From positions 1 to 64,000 of the forward strand of contig JAZLER010000003.1 of NCBI GenBank assembly GCA_045615345.1: 64,000 nt of DNA, given 5' to 3'. The stretch's first letter is position 1; each line of letters starts with the position of its first letter. Both the position numbers and the translations under genes were made by a program. Shown here one piece after another: positions 42,787 through 50,364 of the stretch. The notes beneath the pieces were generated by a model that had not been told where the DNA came from, did no database searches, and saw only the letters and a list, made by a program, of their open reading frames with translations. This DNA comes from Fumia sp045615345 (lineage in GTDB: Bacteria > Bacillota > Clostridia > Oscillospirales > Ruminococcaceae).

Positions 42787-44259
42787 TTATATTTCTGCAC
42801 TGTAGTTAGGAGCTTCTTTTGTGATATAGATATCGTGAGGATGGCTTTCCTTAAGACCTGCGCCTGTAATTCTTACAAACTGTGCTTTTTCGTGCATTTC
42901 TTCAATGGTCTGGCAACCAACATAACCCATACCTGCTCTGAGGCCACCCATCATCTGGTAGATGGTATCAGCTACTGCTCCTTTATAAGGAACGCGTCCT
43001 TCAACACCCTCGGGAACAAGTTTCTTGTTATCCTGCTGGAAATAACGGTCCTTACTTCCTTTTGCCATAGCGCCGAGGCTTCCCATACCTCTATACACCT
43101 TGAACTGTCTGCCCTGATAGATTTCTGTATCACTGGGAGATTCTTCACATCCTGCCAAAAGGCTACCGAGCATTACGGTACTTGCGCCTGCAGCAAGAGC
43201 CTTTACAATGTCACCTGAATATTTGATTCCGCCATCAGCGATAACAGGAATATTGTGTTTTGCAGCAGCACACGCCACATCATAGATAGCGGAAATCTGA
43301 GGAACACCGATACCTGCAACAACGCGTGTTGTACAGATAGAACCGGGGCCGATACCAACTTTTACACAGTCAGCACCTGCGGCGATAAGTTCTTCAGCAG
43401 CTTCGGCAGTAGCAATATTACCTGCAATAAGTGCAATATCAGGAAATGCTTTCTTAACTTTTTTAACGCATTCAATAATTCCACGGCTGTGTCCATGAGC
43501 AGAGTCGAGTACTAAAACATCAACCTGAGCTTCAACAAGGGAAGCGGCTCTTTCGAGTACATCATTGGTAACGCCGATTGCCGCGCCACAGAGAAGTCTG
43601 CCTTTGCTGTCCCTTGCAGAGTTGGGGTACTGAACTGCTTTTTCAATATCTTTAATTGTGATAAGACCTTTTAAATTGCCGTCTTTATCAACGAGGGGAA
43701 GTTTTTCAATTTTGTGTTTTCTCAAAATTTCCTGAGCTTCTTCCAAAGTTGTGCCAACGGGAGCTGTGATAAGGTCTTCTTTTGTCATAACTTCTTCGAT
43801 TTTGACATTGTAATCTGTCAAGAAACGAAGGTCACGGTTTGTAAGGATACCAACGAGTTTTCCGTCTTCAACAATCGGCACACCGCTGATTTTATATTTT
43901 GCCATAAGCTCATTTGCTTCATAAACATAGTTCTGAGCACCCAGGTAAAAAGGATTTACAATAACGCCATTCTCGGAACGCTTTACCTTGTCAACTTCTT
44001 CTGTCTGCTTTTCAATTGACATATTTTTGTGGATAACACCAATACCGCCTTCTCTTGCAATAGCAATAGCCATCTTGGATTCAGTTACTGTATCCATAGC
44101 GGCTGTAAGAACAGGGGTATTAAGGTAAATATCTTTTGCAAGACGAGTTTTAAGTGTTACATCACTGGGCAAAACATCACTTTTTGCAGGTATGAGCAAC
44201 ACATCATCAAAGGTAAGACCTTCTTTTGTAAATTTTTTCTCCGGATTTGTATTAAGCAT
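42787..44259 (-). CDS. guaB: IMP dehydrogenase
   Basis: Oxidises IMP to XMP, committing purines to GMP. 490 residues: TIM-barrel first part with 'LTFDDVLLIPAKSDVLPSDV', two CBS modules (about 95-205), and the catalytic Cys309 in 'GIGPGSICTTRVV'. The flap 'KLVPEGVEGRVPYKG' is present. A leftward promoter TTGAAA, 17 bases, TATAAT lies at 44350-44322, and the transcript starts with a small hairpin. Single-gene unit. Confidence 0.97.
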   Translation of the reverse strand: MLNTNPEKKFTKEGLTFDDVLLIPAKSDVLPSDVTLKTRLAKDIYLNTPVLTAAMDTVTESKMAIAIAREGGIGVIHKNMSIEKQTEEVDKVKRSENGVIVNPFYLGAQNYVYEANELMAKYKISGVPIVEDGKLVGILTNRDLRFLTDYNVKIEEVMTKEDLITAPVGTTLEEAQEILRKHKIEKLPLVDKDGNLKGLITIKDIEKAVQYPNSARDSKGRLLCGAAIGVTNDVLERAASLVEAQVDVLVLDSAHGHSRGIIECVKKVKKAFPDIALIAGNIATAEAAEELIAAGADCVKVGIGPGSICTTRVVAGIGVPQISAIYDVACAAAKHNIPVIADGGIKYSGDIVKALAAGASTVMLGSLLAGCEESPSDTEIYQGRQFKVYRGMGSLGAMAKGSKDRYFQQDNKKLVPEGVEGRVPYKGAVADTIYQMMGGLRAGMGYVGCQTIEEMHEKAQFVRITGAGLKESHPHDIYITKEAPNYSAEI

Positions 44260-44285
44260 ACGGCACTTCCTTTCAGTATCTTTTT

Positions 44286-44310
44286 GCTTTTTGTCTTTTC
44301 CGACAAAAAT
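44286..44310 (-). promoter_or_regulatory. Hairpin in the guaB leader
   Basis: On the minus strand TTTTTGTC / GACAAAAA with a GGAAAA loop lies between the guaB promoter and its ribosome site. It is too short for a known riboswitch. Confidence 0.4.
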
Positions 44311-44321
44311 TGCTTTTTTCT

Positions 44322-44350
44322 ATTATACTATTTTTTCTCACAGCTTTCAA
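44322..44350 (-). promoter_or_regulatory. Promoter of guaB
   Basis: Minus strand TTGAAA (44350-44345), 17 bases, TATAAT (44327-44322). Confidence 0.75.
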
Positions 44351-44400
44351 GAAAATATTATTGCAGGCATTTTTGATTTTTTTGTGTATTTCTTACTAAA

Positions 44401-44436
44401 AAAGTAAAAGGTGTACTTGAGTGAAGTACACCTTTT
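44401..44436 (-). terminator. Terminator of the serS-thioesterase unit
   Basis: AAAAGGTGTACTT / AAGTACACCTTTT with a five-base loop and T-rich tail on the minus strand. Confidence 0.85.
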
Positions 44437-44449
44437 CTTCTATGAAAAA

Positions 44450-45166
44450 CTATCTGTAAACAAGCTCGCAGACAAAACTGTCTTTATCCCCAACACTTCC
44501 TTTGACAGTAAGGGTTTCATCTTGTTTTACATACACGGACATCTTATCATCAAGCTTTGCCTCGTTGATGAAGTTTATCTGATAATAACGCACTTCTTTT
44601 TCCCTTAGTTCAGTAGGGAGTGCATCAACTACAAAATCTGCATAAAAAGCATTATAAACATGGCCGTTGCCGTCAATCTGAGAATATTTGATTACCCTCT
44701 CATCCATAAGCGTACCGTCTTTTTGCTTTAAGCGTTTGCAGTCGGGAGCATCGGCAATTTTTTCAGCTAAAATATGCTGTTCGCCCTCAAACTCGGTAGG
44801 TTTTATAATTCTGTGAGTTTCGGGGCTTACAAGAACCCATTCGGAATGAGCTGAGCAGAGAAGATTTTCATTTTCGTCAAAGATTTCGTAATCTCTTAAA
44901 AAACTTGCTCCTCTTGTTCCTCTTTCCCAGGTCTGTACATATATGACATCATCTGCTTTCGGTATTTTTTCAAACGCAATACTCATTTTTGACAGCAAAA
45001 AGGCGTATCCGTGTTCTAAAAGCCACTGATGTGTCATTCCGCTTTGTCCAAAGCCTTCGCCTGCAATTTCAGCAAAAATTTTGTTTATTGTTGAAAGCTT
45101 TGCTTTTTTGTTGCAGTCACAGTCATAAAAGTAAAGTTTTTCCTTTTTACGGTAAACTTTATCCAT
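44450..45166 (-). CDS. Acyl-ACP thioesterase
   Basis: A 238-residue double hot-dog enzyme that releases fatty acids from acyl carrier protein. The first hot-dog has 'STINKIFAEIAGEGFGQSGM' and 'WERGTRGASFLRDYEI'; the second carries the D-x-N-x-H motif in 'QIDGNGHVYNAFYADFVVDAL' typical of bacterial FatA/FatB relatives. Its start overlaps the serS stop by one base, so it is co-transcribed. Chain-length preference is not readable. Confidence 0.9.
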   Translation of the reverse strand: MDKVYRKKEKLYFYDCDCNKKAKLSTINKIFAEIAGEGFGQSGMTHQWLLEHGYAFLLSKMSIAFEKIPKADDVIYVQTWERGTRGASFLRDYEIFDENENLLCSAHSEWVLVSPETHRIIKPTEFEGEQHILAEKIADAPDCKRLKQKDGTLMDERVIKYSQIDGNGHVYNAFYADFVVDALPTELREKEVRYYQINFINEAKLDDKMSVYVKQDETLTVKGSVGDKDSFVCELVYR

Positions 45167-46443
45167 TATTTAATAACCTCTTTGCCACCCATATAAGGTC
45201 TTAATGCAACAGGAATATTGATGCTTCCGTCAGCGTTCATATTGTTTTCAAGGAAAGCAATGAGCATTCTGGGGGGAGCAACAACAGTGTTGTTAAGTGT
45301 ATGAGCAAAGTATTTGCCTTCTTCACCGCGAACCCTGATTTCAAGGCGTCTTGCCTGAGCATCGCCCAAGTTTGAACAGCTTCCGACTTCGAAATATTTC
45401 TTCTGTCTGGGAGACCATGCTTCTACATCGATAGATTTAACTTTAAGGTCAGCAAGGTCACCCGAGCAGCATTCAAGAGTACGAACGGGAATATCAAGGC
45501 TTCTGAACAAATCAACTGTATTCTGCCAGAGTTTATCAAACCACATGGGGCTGTCCTCAGGTTTACAAACAACAATCATTTCCTGTTTTTCAAACTGATG
45601 AATTCTGTAAACGCCTCTTTCTTCCAGACCGTGAGCACCTTTTTCCTTTCTGAAACAGGGAGAGTAACTTGTAAGAGTCTGGGGAAGGGTCTTTTCGTCT
45701 AAAATTGTGTCGATGAATTTACCAATCATAGAATGTTCACTTGTACCGATAAGATAAAGGTCTTCGCCTTCAATCTTATACATCATAGCATCCATTTCAG
45801 CAAAGCTCATAACGCCGGTTACAACATTACTTCTGATCATAAAGGGAGGAATGCAGTAGGTGAATCCTCTGTCAATCATAAAATCGCGCGCATAGGAAAT
45901 TACTGCAGAGTGAAGTCTTGCAATATCTCCCATAAGGTAATAAAAACCGTTTCCTGCAACTTTTCTTGCACTGTCAAGGTCGATACCATTAAGTTTTTCC
46001 ATAATTTCTGTGTGGTAGGGAACCTCAAAATCGGGAACAACGGGGTCACCGTAACGGGTAATTTCAACATTTTCGCTGTCATCTTTACCAATCGGAACAG
46101 AAGGGTCGATGATATTTGGGATAGTCATCATAATTTTTGTAATTTTTTCTTTGAGGTCTTGTTCCATAGCTTCAAGTTCTGCAAGACGGTCAGCCTGTTC
46201 GGAAACTTTTTTCTTCATTTCTTCTGCTTCGTCTTTTTTGCCCTGAGCCATAAGACCACCAATCATTTTGGAAATCTTGTTTCTTTCAGCACGCAAATCA
46301 GATGCTTCCTGCTGAGTTGCACGGCTCTTTGCATCAAGCTCAATTACCTCATCAACGAGTGGCAATTTTGCATCCTGGAATTTCTTTTTGATGTTTTCTT
46401 TTACTACATCAGGATTTGCTCTTAAAAATTTGATATCTAACAT
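45166..46443 (-). CDS. serS: Seryl-tRNA synthetase
   Basis: Charges tRNA-Ser and tRNA-Sec. 425 residues: N-terminal coiled-coil arm (about 28-105, 'AEEMKKKVSEQADRLAELEA') and a class II core with motif 2 'PCFRKEKGAHGLEERGVYRIHQFEKQE' (split here for length) and motif 3 'TLNNTVVAPPRMLIAFLEN'. GGGAGT precedes the ATG. No T-box is present upstream: the gene follows parB by only 14 bases, so serS is expressed from the par operon. Confidence 0.97.
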   Translation of the reverse strand: MLDIKFLRANPDVVKENIKKKFQDAKLPLVDEVIELDAKSRATQQEASDLRAERNKISKMIGGLMAQGKKDEAEEMKKKVSEQADRLAELEAMEQDLKEKITKIMMTIPNIIDPSVPIGKDDSENVEITRYGDPVVPDFEVPYHTEIMEKLNGIDLDSARKVAGNGFYYLMGDIARLHSAVISYARDFMIDRGFTYCIPPFMIRSNVVTGVMSFAEMDAMMYKIEGEDLYLIGTSEHSMIGKFIDTILDEKTLPQTLTSYSPCFRKEKGAHGLEERGVYRIHQFEKQEMIVVCKPEDSPMWFDKLWQNTVDLFRSLDIPVRTLECCSGDLADLKVKSIDVEAWSPRQKKYFEVGSCSNLGDAQARRLEIRVRGEEGKYFAHTLNNTVVAPPRMLIAFLENNMNADGSINIPVALRPYMGGKEVIK

Positions 46444-46457
46444 TTTTATTACTCCCT

Positions 46458-47309
46458 TTATTTTGTTAATTTTTCAGCTATTGCCGCTAAATCTTCTTTA
46501 CTGTAAAATTCGATTTTCAGAACACCTGCTTCGCCGGTTGCCTGAATTTCAACTTTTCTTGCCATTTCTTCGTTCAATGCTATTTCCATTTCTTCGAAAT
46601 AATGGTCTTTTTTCTTAGGTTTTGCGGGGGTAGGGGGGATTACCTTTTCTTTCTTTGTCGCATCCTTTTCAAGGGCGCGTACCGAAAGTCCCTTTGCCAC
46701 CGCTTCTTTTGCCTTTGAAACCATTTCCTCTTCGGAACCATAAGACAAAATCGCCTTTGCATGTCCCATACTGAGTTGTCCGTTTAATACATAATTCTGT
46801 ACGCCTTTAGGAAGGTTTAAAAGTCTTAACGAGTTTGCAATTGCAGAACGGGATTTTCCGACTCTTTTTGCAACTTGTTCCTGAGTAAGTCCATATGTTG
46901 CCATAAGTTCTTTGTATCCTGCTGCTTCTTCAATAGGATTTAAATCCTCACGCTGCAAGTTTTCAATAAGGGCTAATTCCATAACCTCGGTATCAGAAAG
47001 CTCTTTTATAACTACAGGGACTTCACTCAGCCCTATCATACGGGAAGCACGCCAACGGCGTTCAGCTGCTACAAGCTGATATCCGCCTTTGTCAAGCTTT
47101 CTCACCAAAAGAGGCTGAATGATTCCGTGCTCTCTTATTGAATCGGCAAGTTCTGCCAAAGCATTTTCATCAAAAGTTTTTCTCGGCTGAGATTTATTAG
47201 GCTCGATTTCACTGAGTCTTACAGTCATAACGCCATCTTTTCTTTCATCACTTGAATTATCAAAAAAGAGTGCATCAAGACCTTTTCCGAGTCCTGATTT
47301 TTTTGCCAC
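46458..47309 (-). CDS. parB: Chromosome partition protein ParB (Spo0J)
   Basis: Binds parS, spreads and loads SMC. 283 residues: CTPase N-domain with 'LADSIREHGIIQPLLVRK' and 'ERRWRASRMIG', the helix-turn-helix 'EQVAKRVGKSRSAIANSLRLL', and a C-terminal dimer domain ('HYFEEMEIALNEEM', 'GVLKIEFYSKEDL'). Start is GTG with GAGGGTGA upstream, six bases after the parA stop. parS sites at 48173-48188 and 50740-50755. Confidence 0.96.
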   Translation of the reverse strand: MAKKSGLGKGLDALFFDNSSDERKDGVMTVRLSEIEPNKSQPRKTFDENALAELADSIREHGIIQPLLVRKLDKGGYQLVAAERRWRASRMIGLSEVPVVIKELSDTEVMELALIENLQREDLNPIEEAAGYKELMATYGLTQEQVAKRVGKSRSAIANSLRLLNLPKGVQNYVLNGQLSMGHAKAILSYGSEEEMVSKAKEAVAKGLSVRALEKDATKKEKVIPPTPAKPKKKDHYFEEMEIALNEEMARKVEIQATGEAGVLKIEFYSKEDLAAIAEKLTK

Positions 47310-47315
47310 TTACTA

Positions 47316-48089
47316 TCACCCTCTCTTTCTGTTGGCTTTCAGAAACTCTTTTGCCACATCAAAATATGCCTTTGAGCCCTTTGAGCCTTTATCGTAATAA
47401 ATAACGGGCTGCCCGTAGCTTGGCGCTTCGGAAAGACGCACATTGCGGGGTACCGTTGATTTGTAAACCTTATCGGGGAAATACTTCTTAACCTCTGCCA
47501 CAACCTGATTTGTAAGATTAAGCCTTCCGTCAAACATTGTAAGCAAAACGCCTTCAATCTCGATATCGGAATTGTAAGTGCGTTTTACCTGTCTTACCGT
47601 AGCCATAAGCTGTGAAAGACCCTCAAGTGCAAAATATTCGCACTGTATCGGAATAAGCACACTGTCAACGGCAGAAAGTGCATTGAGTGTGATGAGTCCG
47701 AGTGACGGGGGACAGTCTATGAGAATATAGTCATAGTCGTCCCTTATCGGTGCCAAGGCTATTTTGAGGCGGTAAATTCTCTCTGCCATCTCGATAAGCT
47801 CAACTTCTGCGCCTGCAAGCTCAATGCTCGAAGGAATAACATCAACGCCTTTAAAAGCTGTTTTTACCGTAACATCTTTTGCCGCAGCCTGGCCGATAAG
47901 TAAATCATATGAGGTCTTCTCAGTCTGCTTTTTATTAATTCCAAATCCACTGGTTGCATTTCCCTGGGGGTCCAAATCGATTAAAAGAACTTTTTTCTTT
48001 TCAGCACCAAGACAGGCTGTAAGGTTAACTGCCGTAGTAGTTTTTCCCACTCCGCCTTTTTGGTTTGCTATTGCAACAATTTTTCCCAT
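47316..48089 (-). CDS. parA: Chromosome partition ATPase ParA (Soj)
   Basis: 257-residue deviant-Walker ATPase that forms a DNA-bound gradient moved by ParB. Walker A 'KGGVGKTT' at residues 11-18 with the signature second Lys, Walker B 'YILIDCPPSLGL', and 'LLIDLDPQGNATSGF'. Also influences DnaA activity in Bacillus. ATG behind AAAAGGAG. Coupled to parB; one parS lies about 85 bases upstream. Confidence 0.96.
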   Translation of the reverse strand: MGKIVAIANQKGGVGKTTTAVNLTACLGAEKKKVLLIDLDPQGNATSGFGINKKQTEKTSYDLLIGQAAAKDVTVKTAFKGVDVIPSSIELAGAEVELIEMAERIYRLKIALAPIRDDYDYILIDCPPSLGLITLNALSAVDSVLIPIQCEYFALEGLSQLMATVRQVKRTYNSDIEIEGVLLTMFDGRLNLTNQVVAEVKKYFPDKVYKSTVPRNVRLSEAPSYGQPVIYYDKGSKGSKAYFDVAKEFLKANRKRG

Positions 48090-48172
48090 AATGCTCCTTT
48101 TATCGCTTTTAGCGTTAATTTTTTATAGTGTGATACTATTATATCACACTTTTCGGGAAAATAAAAGAGTTT

Positions 48173-48188
48173 TGTTTCACGTGGAACA
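48173..48188. promoter_or_regulatory. parS centromere site
   Basis: TGTTTCACGTGGAACA, a one-mismatch 16-base palindrome matching the Firmicute parS consensus. It lies upstream of parA, between it and the lipoprotein gene. Confidence 0.9.
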
Positions 48189-48204
48189 AAAAATAGAAGC
48201 GGTT

Positions 48205-48687
48205 TTATTCCGCTTCTATTGTAAAATTTGCATAATAGGTTCTGTTTGCATAATCTCCATCACCTTTAAAATCAGTGATTACTTTCCCTATACGATATTT
48301 TCCGGCTGTGAGAGGTTCGTAATGCATTGAAAAATCCATAACCCATTCTGTCGTGGAGTTTATTTTTATCTTTTGCGCTATCATTGTCCAGATAAGTTCA
48401 GTGCCGTCTTTAGTAGGACAGGGTTTCCATTCACCATCTTCTTCATATTCAAGTGTCCACGGGGTACCTGTCTGCAATTCACCTTTATAAAACCCACCCG
48501 ACTGCTCACAAACAACTTTAACACCCGTTGGTGTCACATTTTCAGCATACATCGAAATGCCCCAGTCGTCTTCAGGCACAATAACTATATCGGTGGGACC
48601 GTCAGCGCCACCGATTACACCAACCTCCTTACCACAACCCGATAACAAAAATGTTACCAGTAATGCAAAAACAAATATCTTTTTCAC
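48205..48687 (-). CDS. Putative lipoprotein with a GGADGPT motif
   Basis: 160-residue exported protein: signal 'FALLVTFLLSGC' with a lipobox Cys, followed directly by 'GVIGGADGPTDIVI', a motif repeatedly seen at the start of small Firmicute lipoproteins. The rest is strand-rich and resembles an immunoglobulin-like fold ('FYKGELQTGTPWTLEYEEDG', 'PLTAGKYRIGKV'). It interrupts the otherwise conserved noc-parA neighbourhood. A TATAAT-type -10 is seen on the minus strand before it. Function unknown. Confidence 0.8.
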   Translation of the reverse strand: MKKIFVFALLVTFLLSGCGKEVGVIGGADGPTDIVIVPEDDWGISMYAENVTPTGVKVVCEQSGGFYKGELQTGTPWTLEYEEDGEWKPCPTKDGTELIWTMIAQKIKINSTTEWVMDFSMHYEPLTAGKYRIGKVITDFKGDGDYANRTYYANFTIEAE

Positions 48688-48754
48688 ATAATCACCTCAC
48701 TTACATTATACAAGCCTGAAAAATGTAATTCTTCAGGCTTTTGTGTTAATATTG

Positions 48755-49555
48755 TTAAATTTTTGTGTTCTGAGGTTTTGTGGGGATTCTTACTAAATAT
48801 TCTATATAATCCTCGTTTTCCTTTTTATGTGCTTCGGCGTTTATTCCTGCACTTTTCATAACATCAATGGCTTTGTTGATAGTGTTAATGAATACTCTTA
48901 CATCCTTTACTATGAAAAGTCTTCTTCCTTCATTGGGGCGCAACTTTGTGGCTCGCTCAATATAAGCTTCTGCCTCACTGACATTCATACCTCGTTTTGC
49001 AATATGTTTTAAAACATCCAGTCTTAAAGTTTCATCTTTAATCTTCAAAACAGCCCTTGCATGTCTTTCGGTAAGCTGATACTTGATAATCAATTCCTGT
49101 TCAATATTGCTTAAAGTTAAAAGTCTTAGCTTGTTTGCAATAGTGGACTGTGCTTTGCCAAGTTTCATTGCCGCTTCCTCTTGCGTAACGCCCCATTCAT
49201 TTATAAGGCTCCTCAGAGCCAGTGCTTCCTCAAAAAGAGTAAGATCTTTTCGCTGAATATTCTCTAAGATTGCATAAACTGCCGATTGTTTCGCGGTTGC
49301 ATCGAGTATTATTGCAGGAATTTCGGTGAAATTTGCCTCTTTAGAAGCACGCAGACGGCGTTCTCCCGAAATAAGTTCATAGACTTTGTTGTTTTTTCTT
49401 ACGGTAATTGGCTGTAAAACTCCGTTTTCCTTTATGCTCTGCGCCAGACTTAAGATTTCCTTTCTATCGAATTCCTGACGGGGTTGAGCAGGGTTTGGAA
49501 CAATTTTTTCTATTGGCAATAAAACGACCTTTGTTTTTTTGTTAAATCCTGACAT
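48755..49555 (-). CDS. noc: ParB-family nucleoid occlusion protein Noc-like
   Basis: Second ParB-type protein, 266 residues: ParB N-domain ('AQSIKENGVLQPITVRKN', 'ISGERRLRASKEA') and helix-turn-helix ('TQEEAAMKLGKAQSTIANKL'). Position immediately after rsmG is the place of noc in Bacilli, so a role in preventing division over DNA is probable, with a different DNA site expected. The site GGGAGG at its start lies in the 3' arm of the hairpin at 49560-49597. Confidence 0.85.
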   Translation of the reverse strand: MSGFNKKTKVVLLPIEKIVPNPAQPRQEFDRKEILSLAQSIKENGVLQPITVRKNNKVYELISGERRLRASKEANFTEIPAIILDATAKQSAVYAILENIQRKDLTLFEEALALRSLINEWGVTQEEAAMKLGKAQSTIANKLRLLTLSNIEQELIIKYQLTERHARAVLKIKDETLRLDVLKHIAKRGMNVSEAEAYIERATKLRPNEGRRLFIVKDVRVFINTINKAIDVMKSAGINAEAHKKENEDYIEYLVRIPTKPQNTKI

Positions 49556-49559
49556 TTAA

Positions 49560-49597
49560 AAACCTCCCTTAGGTTTATGTTACCATAAGGGAGGTTT
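49560..49597 (-). promoter_or_regulatory. Hairpin that contains the noc ribosome binding site
   Basis: AAACCTCCCTTA (49560-49571) and TAAGGGAGGTTT (49586-49597) pair over 12 bases with a 14-base loop. On the minus strand the 3' arm carries TAAGGGAGG, the noc site, and is followed by TTTTT, so it may also end rsmG transcripts. Confidence 0.7.
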
Positions 49598-49640
49598 GAT
49601 TTCCAGAAGTTTTCATCGCAATAAAAGGTGTGTTTCGACC

Positions 49641-50363
49641 TTATTTTGCTTTAGTTAAAGGGGATTTCTTGATTTTAGCGGTTATTCTCGGGTATTTTGG
49701 GGGAGTAGGTCGATATTTTCTTATAATAACTATCGAGCGTTTGTTGTCACCGGGAAGTTCATACTTCTTAACTTCTTCAATTTTTCCGCCAAGCTCTGAT
49801 ATTGCATATTTTGCTTCCTCGAGTTCTTCCTCTATCTCGAAACCTTTAAGTGCCACAAAAACACCGCCAACCTTCACAAAAGGCAGACAATATTCAGAAA
49901 GTTCCCTTAAATGTGCAACTGCTCTTGCTGTTGTCACATCGTATTTTTCGCGATAATCTTTTTTAACACCTGCTTCTTCAGCTCTTGCGTGGACACAATG
50001 CGCCTTAACACCGATGCTTTTGCTTACTTCTTCTAAAAAGACTATTCTTTTATTAAGACTGTCAAGCAAAGTAAGGTTTATATCGCCCCTCATAACGCAG
50101 ACGGGCAGAGAAGGGAAGCCCGCACCCGTTCCGACATCGATAAGTTTCGCTTTTTCGGGAACTTCTGCCGCTTTAATCAAAATCAAACTGTCAACAAAAT
50201 GCTTGATAACAATATCGTCAGGCTCTGTAATAGCTGTAAGATTAATTTTCTCATTCCATTCAACCAAAAGCTCGGCATACTTGTCAAGACGGTCAGCAAT
50301 ATCTTCAGTATAGGGAAGTTCAAATTTTTCAAGATTTTCCTTTAAAAGTTCTTTTGAAATCAA
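49641..50363 (-). CDS. rsmG: 16S rRNA (guanine-527-N7)-methyltransferase RsmG
   Basis: Methylates G527 of 16S rRNA using SAM; loss gives low-level streptomycin resistance in other species. 240 residues with 'LIDVGTGAGFPSLPVCVM', 'LTLLDSLNKRIVFLEEV' and 'VTTARAVAHLRELSEYC'. Start is a TTG at 50363 (eight bases after GGAGG), one base after the mnmG stop; a start at 50387 would put the site inside the gene. Part of the mnmE-mnmG-rsmG series. Confidence 0.95.
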   Translation of the reverse strand: MISKELLKENLEKFELPYTEDIADRLDKYAELLVEWNEKINLTAITEPDDIVIKHFVDSLILIKAAEVPEKAKLIDVGTGAGFPSLPVCVMRGDINLTLLDSLNKRIVFLEEVSKSIGVKAHCVHARAEEAGVKKDYREKYDVTTARAVAHLRELSEYCLPFVKVGGVFVALKGFEIEEELEEAKYAISELGGKIEEVKKYELPGDNKRSIVIIRKYRPTPPKYPRITAKIKKSPLTKAK

Positions 50364-50364
50364 T

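Noticed and set aside
45733..46425. 230-codon plus-strand frame opposite serS
   Set aside because: Antisense to serS, composition atypical (Phe/Cys/Asn-rich), no start signal.
46443..46460. T-box leader before serS
   Set aside because: Only 14 bases separate parB and serS, and no T-box core is present.
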